A stretch of 64,000 bases of DNA from Streptomyces fragilis. Its GTDB lineage: Bacteria; Actinomycetota; Actinomycetes; Streptomycetales; Streptomycetaceae. The notes beneath the pieces were generated by a model. That model saw nothing but the letters and a program-made list of their open reading frames with translations. It did no database searches and was not told where the DNA came from. A program made the position numbers and the translations under genes. Position 1 is the stretch's first letter, and each line of letters begins with the position of its first letter. The stretch lies in contig NZ_BEVZ01000004.1 of assembly GCF_003112515.1 (NCBI RefSeq), positions 620,001-684,000 on the forward strand, read 5' to 3'. This document shows positions 44,827 to 54,600 of this stretch, one piece after another.

Positions 44827-45507
44827 TCAGTACCAGTGGTTGGCCTGCCAGAAGTCCCAGGCGCCGCAGGGGCTGCCGTAGCGGGACTCCATGTAGTTGA
44901 GGCCCCACTTGATCTGGGTGGCCGGGTTGGTCTGCCAGTCGGCGCCGGCCGTGGCCAGCTTCGAGGCCGGAAGCGCCTGGAAGAGACCGTAGGCGCCGGA
45001 GGACGGGTTGACCGCCTTGTAGTTCCAGCCGGACTCGTGCGAGACGATGTTGCTGAAGCACTGCCACTGGTCGGCGGCGACCATCTGGCGCGCCATCGCC
45101 TGGACCTGGGCCGTCGTGTAGGAGGACTGCACCGCGAAGTCGGCCGCGTCGGCCTTCTCGCGGGCGGCGCGGTCGGCCTTCTTCTGCTCGGCCTCGCGCT
45201 CGGCGGCCTGCTTCTTGGCGATGGCCTGCTTGGCCGCCGCCTTGCGGGCCTCCGCCTCGGCGCCCTTGCGGGCCTCGTAGTCGGCGGCGATCGCCTGTGC
45301 GTCGGCCTGTGCCTCCAGGTGCGCGACCTGGACGTCGGCCTGCTGGCCGGCCGGGATGTCCGCGAGGAGCAGCGTGGCGCCCTCGGCGGTTGCCTGGGCG
45401 TCGTTCGGCTGGGCGGTGCTGCCCGTCGCGACGCCGACCACGCTTCCGACTGCGGTGACCGCCGTGGCCGAAGCCACCGCGAATCCCCGGACCGAGATCC
45501 GGCTCAC
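44827..45507 (-). CDS. Secreted lytic transglycosylase (SLT domain)
   Basis: 226 residues. Signal peptide at the N-terminus (SRISVRGFAVASATAVTAVGSVVGVATG). A long Ala/Lys/Glu coiled coil (about 65-125: ARKAAAKQAIAKKQAAEREAEQKKA) is followed by a C-terminal goose-lysozyme-like SLT domain: WQCFSNIVSHESGWNYKAVNPSSGAYGLFQALP, with the catalytic Glu in SHESGW, and a disulfide-capable GSPCGAWDFW. It cleaves peptidoglycan during growth. GTG at 45505-45507 with GGAAGGAA upstream; an ATG six codons upstream is possible. It has a long untranslated leader. Confidence 0.92.
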   Translation of the reverse strand: MSRISVRGFAVASATAVTAVGSVVGVATGSTAQPNDAQATAEGATLLLADIPAGQQADVQVAHLEAQADAQAIAADYEARKGAEAEARKAAAKQAIAKKQAAEREAEQKKADRAAREKADAADFAVQSSYTTAQVQAMARQMVAADQWQCFSNIVSHESGWNYKAVNPSSGAYGLFQALPASKLATAGADWQTNPATQIKWGLNYMESRYGSPCGAWDFWQANHWY

Positions 45508-45745
45508 ACGATTTCCTTCCAGCATCGCCCGCATCGGTGACCCTGGCGGACGCGTTCGTGCCCCTGGCGCTGGCCTCCCAACAGCGGGTCACGGAGGCGC
45601 GGGCCCGGTGGGCGACTCCCCAGCGGGAGCGCCGTGTACAGCTCGGGCGGCATGCGGCTGCGCTATGCAGTTGGCCTTGATGCTCATGGGGGGCGGTACC
45701 GCTGGGGGTGCCGATGAGCCGCATGCGGGGCCTGACAGAAGTGAG
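45508..45745 (-). promoter_or_regulatory. Long structured 5' leader of the transglycosylase gene
   Basis: About 230 untranslated bases between the inferred transcription start (near 45740) and the GTG. It can form several GC-rich stems, including one joining GCTCAT and ATGAGC around 45685-45720. Leaders this long before Streptomyces cell-wall hydrolases are often regulatory (for example c-di-AMP sensing), but I could not match the ydaO consensus. A short ORF beginning MSIKANCIAQ lies inside but lacks coding bias and a ribosome binding site. Confidence 0.5.
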
Positions 45746-45774
45746 ACTCTGCCGTAACGGACACCGCAAGGCAA
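45746..45774 (-). promoter_or_regulatory. Promoter of the transglycosylase gene
   Basis: Minus strand: -35 TTGCCT (45769-45774), 17-base spacer, -10 CAGAGT (45746-45751). Good match to the principal sigma factor. Confidence 0.6.
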
Positions 45775-45786
45775 TTCCCGGTGCCG

Positions 45787-45800
45787 TGTGAAAGCTCACA
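45787..45800. promoter_or_regulatory. CRP-like palindrome TGTGA-N4-TCACA
   Basis: A perfect 5-bp inverted repeat TGTGA-AAGC-TCACA, 13 bases upstream of the -35 of the transglycosylase promoter. The half-sites are those of CRP, but the spacer is two bases shorter than the E. coli consensus. Confidence 0.45.
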
Positions 45801-45987
45801 TGGCCCACGCACAGGGGAATTTCACCGATCCGGAGGACGTGCGAACGCCGCCCGGCTAGGCTCTCATGCCTTTGCCGGACGGCGCTCGACTTCCCTGCGG
45901 TGCTGCCCAGTTGAGGGCCGCCGGAGGACTAAGGGAGGAAAAGCCGCACTCCTCTCCGGTCATCCGATAGCTATCTTTTCCGGACTG

Positions 45988-47310
45988 TCACATCGCGCTC
46001 TCCTCGAGCATCTCCGTGACCAGCGCGGCGATCTGGGACCTTTCGGACCGGTTGAGGGTGACGTGGGCGAAGAGCGGATGCCCCTTCAGACGCTCGACCA
46101 CGGCGACGACTCCGTCGTAGCGGCCCACCCGGAGGTTGTCGCGCTGGGCGACGTCGTGGGTGAGCACCACCCGCGAGTTGGCGCCGATCCGGGAGAGCAC
46201 GGTCAGGAGCACGTTCCGCTCCAGCGACTGCGCCTCGTCGACGATCACGAACGCGTCGTGCAGGGAGCGGCCGCGGATGTGGGTCAGCGGCAGGACCTCC
46301 AACATCCCGCGCGAGGTGACCTCCTCGATCACCTCGCGGCCGGTGACCGCGGAGAGCGTGTCGAAGACCGCCTGCGCCCAGGGGTTCATCTTCTCGCTCT
46401 CGGATCCCGGCAGGTAGCCGAGGTCCTGGCCGCCCACCGCGTACAGCGGCCGGAAGACCATGATCTTCTTGTGCTGACGCCGCTCCAGCACCGCCTCCAG
46501 GCCGGCGCACAGGGCCAGCGCGGACTTGCCGGTGCCGGCTCTGCCGCCCATCGAGACGATCCCGATGTCCGGGTCCAGCAGCAGGTCGAGGGCGATCCGC
46601 TGCTCGGCGCTGCGGCCCTTCACCCCGAACGCCTCGCGGTCCCCGCGCACCAGGCGCACGTCGCCCTCTGCGGTGACCCGGCCGAGCGCCTTGCCCCGCT
46701 CCGAGGTGATCCGCAGCCCGGTGTGGACCGGGAGGTCGACCGCCTCGGGGACGTGCACCACTCCCTCCTCGAAGAGCAGGTCCACCTGCTCGGCCGAAAG
46801 GGTGAGTTCGGACATTCCGGTCCACCCGGAGGAGTCCGTGATGGCAAGCTCGGCGCGGTACTCCTCGGCGAGGAGCCCGACCGACGACGCCTTGATCCTG
46901 AGCGGGAGGTCCTTGGAGACGACCGTGACGTCGAAGCCCTCGGCCTGGAGGTTCCGGGCGACCGCGAGGATCCGGGAGTCGTTGTCGCCCAGCCGGTAGC
47001 CGGAGGGCAGCACGCTGGGATCCGAGTGGTTGAGCTCGACCCTGAGGGTGCCTCCCAGGTCTCCGATCGGGATGGGCGCGTCCAGCCGCCCGTGCTGCAC
47101 CCGCTGGTCGTCGAGCAGGCGGAGCGCCTGCCGGGCGAAATACCCCAGCTCGGGATGGTGCCTCTTGGCCTCCAGTTCCGTCACCACCACGACGGGGAGC
47201 ACGACTTCGTGCTCGTCGAAACGGTGGACGGCGTTGGGATCGGCCAGCAGGACGCTGGTGTCGAGAACGTAGGTGCGCCGGTCGGGCTTGTGGCGCTGTG
47301 CGCTGGTCAC
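45988..47310 (-). CDS. PIN domain - PhoH family ATPase
   Basis: 440 residues. An N-terminal PIN-type RNase domain (about 12-135: [36 protein letters not shown]) is fused to a C-terminal PhoH ATPase (P-loop [18 protein letters not shown] near 260, Walker [13 protein letters not shown]). This PhoH2-type fusion acts as an RNA helicase/RNase in related actinobacteria. The GTG at 47308-47310 is chosen; an adjoining GTG one codon upstream is equally good. It stands downstream of the isoprenyl transferase on the same strand, separated by 390 bases. Confidence 0.94.
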   Translation of the reverse strand: MTSAQRHKPDRRTYVLDTSVLLADPNAVHRFDEHEVVLPVVVVTELEAKRHHPELGYFARQALRLLDDQRVQHGRLDAPIPIGDLGGTLRVELNHSDPSVLPSGYRLGDNDSRILAVARNLQAEGFDVTVVSKDLPLRIKASSVGLLAEEYRAELAITDSSGWTGMSELTLSAEQVDLLFEEGVVHVPEAVDLPVHTGLRITSERGKALGRVTAEGDVRLVRGDREAFGVKGRSAEQRIALDLLLDPDIGIVSMGGRAGTGKSALALCAGLEAVLERRQHKKIMVFRPLYAVGGQDLGYLPGSESEKMNPWAQAVFDTLSAVTGREVIEEVTSRGMLEVLPLTHIRGRSLHDAFVIVDEAQSLERNVLLTVLSRIGANSRVVLTHDVAQRDNLRVGRYDGVVAVVERLKGHPLFAHVTLNRSERSQIAALVTEMLEESAM

Positions 47311-47700
47311 CACGGAAGGACGTACCCCCTCGGGGAAGGTCGGGGAGCGACGACAGGGTTTGAGGACAACGCGTCCGGACCGGTCTCGGGCGCAGATGCG
47401 CGGGCCGAGAACCGGCCCCCCGCTTCGTCCGTGACTGCCTCGGCGGCACGGTCGGGCTGGTGCAAAGGGCCTCCCGGACGGACGGTCCCTGCGCCGCCCG
47501 CTGAGGTGTGACACCCGTGGTTCGGGCGTCGACCTGCAGGGGTTATGCCCGCCCAGGACCCTCGCCATGCCGTCGCCACGCCCCGTCGTACGACAACTCC
47601 CCCACGCCACCCGCGAGTGTGTGAACTCGTCGGCGGCGAGGGGGAGTTGGAAAAGCAACGTCGTTCCGGCCCGGTGGACGGGCCCGCGGAACGTCGAGTT
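47311..47700. other. Intergenic region upstream of the PhoH gene
   Basis: 390 bases with no convincing gene. An imperfect hairpin (CGTTCCGGCCCG with CGGGCCCGCGGAACG, about 47667-47696) just beyond the isoprenyl transferase stop is a likely terminator. The remainder must contain the PhoH promoter, but no clear hexamers were identified. Confidence 0.5.
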
Positions 47701-48474
47701 TCAGCCGCCGAAACGGCGGTGCCGGGCCGCGTAGTCGCGCAGCGCGCGCAGGAAGTCGACCTTGCGGAAGGCAGGCCAGAAGACCTCGCAGAAGTAGTAC
47801 TCGGAGTGCGCGGTCTGCCAGAGCATGAAGCCGGACAGGCGCTGCTCACCGCTGGTGCGGATCACCAGGTCCGGGTCGGGCTGGTCGCCGGTGTAGAGGT
47901 GACGCCCGATGAGGTCGACGTCGATGGTCTCGGCGACCTCGTCCAGGGTCCGTCCCTTCTCGGACGCCTCCTGGAGCACGGAGCGCACCGCGTCGACGAT
48001 CTCCTGCCGCCCGCCGTAGCCGATGGCGACGTTGACGAGTATCCCCGTGTTGCCGGCGGTGGCCTCCTCGGCCTCCTTGAGCGTGCGCAGCATCCCGTCG
48101 GGGAGGCGGTCCGTGGTGCCCACGTGGTGCAGACGCCAGCGGCCGTCGGCGGCGAGGGAGTTCACCACGCCCTCGATGATGCCGAGCAGCGGGACGAGTT
48201 CCTCCTGCGGGCGGTCGAGGTTGTCCGTGGAGAGCAGCCAGAGGGTGACGACCTCGACGTCGGTCTCGGCGCACCAGCCGAGGAACTCCTCGATCTTCTC
48301 CGCACCGGCCTGGTGACCCTCGGCGGTGGTGCCGCCGGCCGCCTTCGCCCAGCGCCGGTTGCCGTCCACGATCACGCCGATGTGTTTGGGCACCTGGGCA
48401 TGGTCGAGGTGGCCCTCTACGCGGCGTGCGTAGACCCTGACGAGCAGGCGGCGAAGGTTGTCGCGCAGCTTCAC
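47701..48474 (-). CDS. uppS: Isoprenyl transferase (cis-prenyltransferase)
   Basis: 257 residues of the UppS family. Condenses IPP with an allylic diphosphate to make the polyprenyl carrier for cell-wall synthesis or a short cis-prenyl product. Motifs: HIGVIVDGNRRWAK (catalytic Asp), LWLLSTDNLDRPQEEL, AIGYGGRQEIVDAVR, and PDLVIRTSGEQRLSGFMLWQTAHSEYYF. Many streptomycetes have two such genes and chain length cannot be assigned from sequence. GTG at 48472-48474 with GGAGGGG eleven bases upstream. Confidence 0.94.
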   Translation of the reverse strand: MKLRDNLRRLLVRVYARRVEGHLDHAQVPKHIGVIVDGNRRWAKAAGGTTAEGHQAGAEKIEEFLGWCAETDVEVVTLWLLSTDNLDRPQEELVPLLGIIEGVVNSLAADGRWRLHHVGTTDRLPDGMLRTLKEAEEATAGNTGILVNVAIGYGGRQEIVDAVRSVLQEASEKGRTLDEVAETIDVDLIGRHLYTGDQPDPDLVIRTSGEQRLSGFMLWQTAHSEYYFCEVFWPAFRKVDFLRALRDYAARHRRFGG

Positions 48475-48931
48475 GTGATTGTCAGCCCCTCCGTGCGGAT
48501 CCCCCGGGAAGCGTACCCCCGCCCCCTGCGGCGCCCGGCCCGCCCCCTGCGGGGCCGAGGGGCGCGGACACCGGGGCCGTGTCGCGGCAAAGAAAACGGG
48601 CCGGTCCGTGGGGGGGAGACGGACCGGCCCGAGGGGGGGAGTTCCACCATAACCCTTCGTAAGGGATGGCGCGTACATTGGCGGCAAACAACTACTCTCC
48701 GAAGCCGCTCGGCGACGCCACGCGCACCGCATTTCCGGCATTTCGACCACGCAGCCTACCGGCTCGTGATCGATTCGCATCCCATGGGGCCGATGTCACA
48801 TTTCATTCCAAGGCGTCACCGCCCCCTCACCCCCGTTTCACAGCCCCGTCCCGTCACAGCCCTCCCACCTCTCCCGTCCCCCGTCCGGGCGACCTCCGAC
48901 ACACTGCGGCTGACGCGACGGCCCGCGCCGC
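48475..48931. other. Upstream region of uppS with a strong hairpin
   Basis: 457 bases. A hairpin at about 48597-48631 (GGGCCGGTCCGT with a G-run loop, then ACGGACCGGCCC) lies roughly 120 bases before the uppS start on the minus strand and may act as an attenuator or as a terminator from the right. A 48666 ATG frame on the plus strand has nearly random third positions and is not a gene. The segment 48640-48800 is A/T-rich for this genome and probably holds the uppS promoter. Confidence 0.45.
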
Positions 48932-49927
48932 TCAGAGGCGGATGCGGGCGAGGAGGGGGAGGTGGTCGCTGGGCGTCGGGGGGAGGGAGGAGACGTGGAG
49001 GCCGCGGGGGCCGCGGGCGAGGGCCTGGTCGATGCGGGCCAGGGGGAAGGCGGCGGGCCAGGTGAAGGAGAAGCCACCGTGCACGGGGGTGGCGAGGCGG
49101 GAGGTCAAGGGGGCGAGGCCGCCGTCGTCGAGGGTGGAGTTGAGGTCGCCGAGGAGGAGGACGCGGGGCAGGGGCTCGGCGTCGATCGCGGCGGCGAGGA
49201 GGCGGGCGCTCTCGTCGCGGCGGCCGGAGGTGAACCCGGCGACGGGCGACACGCGGACCGAGGGGAGGTGGGCGACGTGGACGGCGATCTCACCGTGGCG
49301 GGGCAGCCGGACGGTGGCGCGCAGGGCCCGCCGCCAGGAGGGGTCCACCCCGGCGGGGCGGATGTCGAGCGGGCGGACGTCGCCGAGCGGGTGGCGGGAG
49401 AAGAGGGCGACCGTGCCGGACGAGGCGTGGTGGGGGTAGCGCGCGCGGAGGACGGCGCGGATCACGGGGAGACTGTCGGGCGTGACCTCCTCGAGGGCGA
49501 TCAGGTCGGGGCGGGGAGCGGCCACGGCACGGGCGGTGGCCGCGGGGTCGGGGTTCACGTCGTTCACGTTGTGCTGGACGACGGTGAGGTCCGGGCGCGG
49601 CTCCGGCCGCGGCAGCAGATGGGGGCCGAAGAGCCACACCCAGGTGAGGGCGGGGAGCAGCGCGGCGCACAGCGCGACGGGAGTCCGGCGGCGCAGCAGG
49701 GTGAACAGCAGGAGCGGCGGCACGGCGAGGCCCAGCCAGGGCAGGAACGTCTCCAGGAGGCTGCCGAGCCGCGGACCGCCGTCGGGCACCGCCGAGTGCC
49801 CTGCCAGCAGGGCGGCCACCGGCAGGGCGAACACGGCGGGGGCGTGCCGCCGCGCCGGGACGGCGAGCTTCCGGGTCCGGGGCCGGCGTGGGGTCGGGTT
49901 CGGGTTCGGTGTCGGCGTCGAGGCCAT
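48932..49927 (-). CDS. Membrane-anchored endonuclease/exonuclease/phosphatase family protein
   Basis: 331 residues. Three hydrophobic segments (about 28-50, 60-80 and 85-108) precede a Mg2+-dependent phosphodiesterase/nuclease domain: VVQHNVNDVNPD, LIALEEVTPDSL, LLLGDLNSTLDDGGLAPL and the final SDHLPLLARIRL with the catalytic Asp-His. Such proteins may act on nucleic acid or on phospholipid headgroups outside the cell. ATG at 49925-49927; the upstream frame is repetitive, low-complexity DNA. Confidence 0.88.
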   Translation of the reverse strand: MASTPTPNPNPTPRRPRTRKLAVPARRHAPAVFALPVAALLAGHSAVPDGGPRLGSLLETFLPWLGLAVPPLLLFTLLRRRTPVALCAALLPALTWVWLFGPHLLPRPEPRPDLTVVQHNVNDVNPDPAATARAVAAPRPDLIALEEVTPDSLPVIRAVLRARYPHHASSGTVALFSRHPLGDVRPLDIRPAGVDPSWRRALRATVRLPRHGEIAVHVAHLPSVRVSPVAGFTSGRRDESARLLAAAIDAEPLPRVLLLGDLNSTLDDGGLAPLTSRLATPVHGGFSFTWPAAFPLARIDQALARGPRGLHVSSLPPTPSDHLPLLARIRL

Positions 49928-50123
49928 GTGGGGGCAGGACGCGGATCGGGGCGGCGCGGTTCCGGGGGCGACCCGGGCGGCGGGCGGGTCGGGCGTGGGA
50001 CGGCCGTGGGACGGGCGTGGGACGGGGGATGGCCGGTCCGGGCGGTGCGGGTCCACGGCGCGACCCGGCGGCTCCCGGTTCGGGTCCCCGGGCGACCCGG
50101 GTGACCCGGGCGGCAACCGGTGC

Positions 50124-50192
50124 GGGCGGACCACGGCGTCGGCGGCCGGTCACGGGTGGCCCGGGCGGACCACGGCGGCGGCCGGTCACGGG
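50124..50192. repeat. 33/30-bp tandem duplication
   Basis: 50124-50156 and 50163-50192 are copies of the same GC-rich sequence (GGGCGGACCACGGCG to GGTCACGGG), the second lacking three bases. It lies between the SWIM gene and the nuclease gene. Related GGGACGG-type repeats occur at 49985-50030. Confidence 0.75.
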
Positions 50193-50215
50193 CGGTGCGG
50201 GCTCGGGGGTGGGGG

Positions 50216-51640
50216 TCAGGTCTTGTGGTGCCCTTCCTCGGCCGCCAGCAGTTCGCCGGTCGCGGCGGCGGCGTCGGCGGCCGGCTCGCCGGAGGGCCAC
50301 CACACCCCGTCACGTCGCCGGTACCCGTACCACCGGCCGTCCCGCCCCAGTCGCAGCTGCAGCCCTCTCCCTCCGAAGGTGAAGCGGTTCTCCTCCACGG
50401 TGAGCCGCGGCTCCTCGTCCGGCGACCAGGCCTCGGCCAGCGCGGTCCGTGCCCGCGCCGTCGCGGCGGGGTCCGGCGTCCAGGGGTGTTCCAGCACGTC
50501 CAGTCCCGCCGCACCGGCCGTGCGCCACGCCTCGGTCAGCTGGTCGACGTCGTGCCCGGTGCCGCGTTCGGCGGCCCGCTCCGCCACCGCCTGCCGCAGC
50601 CGCTCCCGTGCCCGCGGGTCCGGGTGGGTGGCGGCCAGGCGCACGGTGTCCTGCCAGGGGTCCGGCGGAGGCGGCGGGTCCTCGGCGCCCGTGCCGTGCA
50701 GATGGGCCAGCAGCTCGCGTGCCCGTACCGCCGCGTCGGCCACCAACCGGTCCAGCGGGTCCGCCTCGATCCCGGTGGCCGGTGGTTCCTCCTCCGCTCC
50801 GGTCCGCCGCTTCGGCACCGGGGGCAGCGGCGGCAGCGGCGCCGGGGGTCTGGCGTACGCCTCGCGGTTGCTCCGCGGTGCCTTGCCGTCGGGCTCCGGG
50901 GGGTCGGCGGGGACGGGTTCGACGTCCTCCTCCGCCTCGTCGTCCCCCTCCCGCGGGGCCGCCCCGTCCTCGTCCTCCTCCGCGGAGACCTCGTCGGCCT
51001 CGGCGTCCGGGGCCGCCCCGTCGTCCTGCCCCGTCACCTCCGTCATGGCCCGCAGCAGCAGCTCCGACTTCAGGTCGTCCAGCACCGCCTCAGGGGTCCG
51101 TCCGCGCAGCAGCGCCAGCAGCCAGGGGTCGTCGTCCAGCAGCCACGCCGTCTGGACGGCCAGCGCCAGCGCGTGGGCGCAGGGGTGCTCGGGGGCGTCG
51201 CAGCCGCACGCGGCGTCCAGGTCACCGTGGCCGGGGAGCAGCGGCAGCCCGGCTTCCGCGGCGAGTCCGGCGGGGAGCACCTCCCCCTCCAGCAGCGCCG
51301 CCGCCGTCTCCGGCCGGTCGGCGAGGTGCTCGGAGATCCGGTCCCACGCGGCGTCGTCGAGCACCGGCACGGTGAGCTCCGTGGCGTGCGCCGCGTCCCC
51401 CGTGTAGCTCTCGGCGCGGACCCGGCCCGGGGCGACGGTGACGGGTCCGAGGCGGCCGGAGCGGGCGAAGGCACGGCCCCGCCGCAGCGGTTCGTCCTCC
51501 GGCCAGACGTCCTCCACGGCCGCCGTCCACGCCCGCGCCCAGGCGGTGCGGCCGCGGGTGGCCCCTCCGCGGCGGACGGGGAACGCGGGCAGCGTCCGCT
51601 CCCCCGCGGATCCGGACGACGGTGCTGCGGCGTCGTTCAT
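50216..51640 (-). CDS. SWIM zinc finger protein
   Basis: 474 residues. A SWIM motif, C-x-C-x6-C-x-H, is visible in CGCDAPEHPCAHALAL near residues 150-165. The rest is largely helical, with an acidic, disordered middle (about 195-250) and C-terminal pieces that include RLGRDGRWYGYRRRDGVWWPSG. SWIM proteins bind DNA or protein and commonly pair with SNF2 helicases. Its ATG overlaps the stop of the upstream SNF2 gene (ATGA), and GAGGAGC precedes it. Confidence 0.92.
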   Translation of the reverse strand: MNDAAAPSSGSAGERTLPAFPVRRGGATRGRTAWARAWTAAVEDVWPEDEPLRRGRAFARSGRLGPVTVAPGRVRAESYTGDAAHATELTVPVLDDAAWDRISEHLADRPETAAALLEGEVLPAGLAAEAGLPLLPGHGDLDAACGCDAPEHPCAHALALAVQTAWLLDDDPWLLALLRGRTPEAVLDDLKSELLLRAMTEVTGQDDGAAPDAEADEVSAEEDEDGAAPREGDDEAEEDVEPVPADPPEPDGKAPRSNREAYARPPAPLPPLPPVPKRRTGAEEEPPATGIEADPLDRLVADAAVRARELLAHLHGTGAEDPPPPPDPWQDTVRLAATHPDPRARERLRQAVAERAAERGTGHDVDQLTEAWRTAGAAGLDVLEHPWTPDPAATARARTALAEAWSPDEEPRLTVEENRFTFGGRGLQLRLGRDGRWYGYRRRDGVWWPSGEPAADAAAATGELLAAEEGHHKT

Positions 51641-54600
51641 TCGGTGCTCCTCAGCGCGACCAGGTCGGCCAGTTCGTCGTCGGACAGCCGGGCGAGCACC
51701 TGCTCGCCGGAGCCGAGGACGGCGTCGGCGAGTTCCTTCTTGGCCTCCAGCAGCGCGGCGATGCGGTCCTCGACCGTGCCCTCGACGATCATCCGGTGCA
51801 CCTGCACGGGCCGGGTCTGCCCGATGCGGTGCGCGCGGTCGGTGGCCTGCGCCTCGACCGCCGGGTTCCACCAGCGGTCGTAGTGGACGACGTGGTCGGC
51901 GCGGGTCAGGTTGAGGCCGGTGCCGGCCGCCTTGAGCGAGAGCAGGAAGACCGGTGCCTCGCCGTCCTGGAACCGCCGCACCAGCCGCTCCCGTTCGGCG
52001 ACCGGGGTGCCGCCGTGGAGCAGCAGCGCGGGGATGCCGCGGGCAGCGAGGTGACGTTCCAGGAGGCGGGCCATGGTGACGTACTGGGTGAAGACCAGGG
52101 CGGCGCCGTCCTCGGCGAGGATGGTGCCGAGCAGCTCGTCCAGCAGCTCCAGCTTGCCGGAGCGGCCCGTCAGCCGCGCCTCGGCCGGGTCCTCCCTGAG
52201 GAACTGGGCCGGGTGGTTGCAGATCTGCTTGAGCGAGGTGAGCAGCCGCAGCACCATCCCGGCCCGGGCGAAGGCGCCGTCCCCGCCCTTCTGTTCGCCC
52301 GCGGCGCGGATCCGCGCCATGGCCCGCTCGACCTGGGCCCGGTACAGCGTGGCCTGTTCCGCGGTGAGCGGGACCGGGCGGTCGGTCTCGGTCTTGGGCG
52401 GCAGCTCGGGCGCGATGCCGGGGTCGCTCTTGCGCCGCCGCAAGAGGAACGGGCTGACCAGGGCTGCCAGTTGCTCGGCGGCGGGCAGTTCGCCGGGGCC
52501 GGTGGCGGGGCGCGCGGCCGCGGTCCCGTCACGGTCGGAGCGGTCGGAGCGGTCGAGGCGTCCGCCGCGTTCGGCGTCGATGCGGGCGATCCAGCGGCGG
52601 CGGAACCGGGCGTGGCCGCCGAGGAGCCCGGGGGTGGTCCAGTCGAGGATGGCCCAGAGCTCGGAGAGGTTGTTCTCCACGGGCGTGCCGGTGAGGGCGA
52701 TCCGGACGGCGTCGCCGCCGATGCGGCGCAGCGCCTTGGCGGTGGAGGAGTACGCGTTCTTCACGTGCTGGGCCTCGTCGGCGACGACCAGGTCCCAGCG
52801 CACCGCGGCGAGTTGGGCGGCGTCGAGGCGCATGGTGCCGTAGGTGGTGAGGACGAAGCCGTCCTCGACGCCCTCCAGGGTGCGGCCGGGGCCGTGGTGC
52901 CGGCGGACCGGGACGCCCGGGGCGAAACGCTTCACCTCGCGTTCCCAGTTGCCGAGCAGCGAGGCGGGACAGACCACCAGGGTGGGTCCGCCGGCCTCCT
53001 TGTCACACCCGCGTCTGAGCAGGTGGAGGGCGATCAGCTGGACGGTCTTGCCCAGACCCATGTCGTCCGCGAGGCAGCCGCCGAATCCGAGGGAGGTGAG
53101 CCGGTGCAGCCAGGTCAGGCCGCGGAGCTGGTAGTCGCGCAGGGTGGCGGTGAGCGCGGCCGGGGGCTCGACCAGACCGGAGTCGTCGCCCCGGCCGGGC
53201 GCGGTGAGACTGCGGGCGATCTCGACGAGCTGTTCGTCGGGCAGCACGGAGACCTCGGCGCCCCGGACCTCCGTCCCGCCGGTCAGCGCGGCGGCCAGCG
53301 CCTCGACCGCCGTGAGGGGTCTGAGCCCGCCCTTCTCGCGGACGGTGCGGGCGGGGGCGTCCCCGATCAGCAGCCACCGGCCGCGCAGCCGGACGGCGGA
53401 GCCGCCCGCCTCCACCACGGCGGTGACCTCGGCGGTCTCCTCCTCGGTGAGCGGGTCGTCGTCCAGGCAGAGCTGCCAGGTCAGCTGCACGGGACCGGCG
53501 TGATCGCCGCGTGCGCCGCCGAACAGCGCTCCGAGGTCCGCGCCGTCGGCCTGGCCGGAGCCCACCACGGCGCGGGCGGTGAGGACGCCGGTCTCCGAGC
53601 CGGGCGGGCGGACCACCTCGACGCCGTGCGCGGCCAGCCGGTCGCCGGCGGCGCCGAGGAGTTCGCGCAGCTCGCGGGCGCTGAGGTCCAGGGCGCCGGG
53701 CACCGGCAGCAGGCGTTCCAGGGGCGGCCACACGTCGGCGGCGCGGCGCAGGGCGCGCACCATGTCCACCTGGGCGGCGGGGCCCAGCGCGTGGTCGGCG
53801 CCGGCGAACAGGGCGTCCGCGTCCATGGCGACGGTGGGATCGGCGAGGCTGTGGGCCCGCGGGACCAGGCGGGTGGTGGGGGCGCCTCCGGGACCTCCAG
53901 GGTCTCCAGGACCTCCGGGGCCTCCGGGGCCTCCGGGGCCTCCGGGGCCTCCGGGGTCGACGATCTCGATCTGCAGGGAGACGCGTACGCCGGAGTCGAC
54001 ACCGGCGGAGATCTCGTCGGCCCAGGCCCGCAACTGCGGCACGTACTGCGGCTCGGTCGCGGCGAAGGCGGCGCGGCCGGTGGCGACGGGGGCGGCAGGG
54101 GTGCGGGGCAGGGTGTCGGCGACGGCGTCCAGGAAGCCGCGGACCAGCGCGGTGACGTCGGAGTCGGGCGCGGCGACGGCCTCCGCCGGGGCGGCGGCCA
54201 CCAGTTCGCGCAGGCGCTCCACGTCCTCGGTGTCGAACGGCCCGGCCCGCCAGGTGTCGTAGCCGCCCGGTGAGACCCCGGGCAGCGCGCGCTCCCGGGC
54301 GAGCAGCCGCAGGGCCAGCGCGAGGACGCCGCCCCAGAAGGCGGTGGCGGGGTGCGGAGCGGCATCCCCGTCGTCCCGGGCGGCGGCGGGGTCCGGGGCG
54401 GACGCCGACCGGGGTGCCGTGCCGGGTGCGGTGCCGGGTGCGGCGTCGGGTGCGGTGTCGGACGCCCGGCGGCGGGCCAGGGCGAGCACGGGGAGCGCGT
54501 CGGCCACGGTGAGCCGCAGCACCGGGACGGTGCGCAGCACGAGGCGGCCGCCGTCGTCCCGCACCACCAGCCGGGCCCACCCGCGCTCCCCCGCCGGGTT

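Noticed and set aside
45508-45745. ydaO (c-di-AMP) riboswitch before the transglycosylase gene
   Set aside because: Expected from Streptomyces cell-wall hydrolases, but the conserved GGGGGACCCA and GGGGUGAAUC blocks were not found on the minus strand. Kept only as an unassigned leader.
45589-45774. Short minus-strand ORF containing MSIKANCIAQPHAARAV
   Set aside because: No ribosome binding site, poor third-position GC, and it overlaps the -10/-35 region of the transglycosylase promoter.
48666-49439. Plus-strand ORF beginning MARTLAANNYSPKP
   Set aside because: Third codon positions are close to random in its first 60 codons and the rest lies opposite the nuclease gene.
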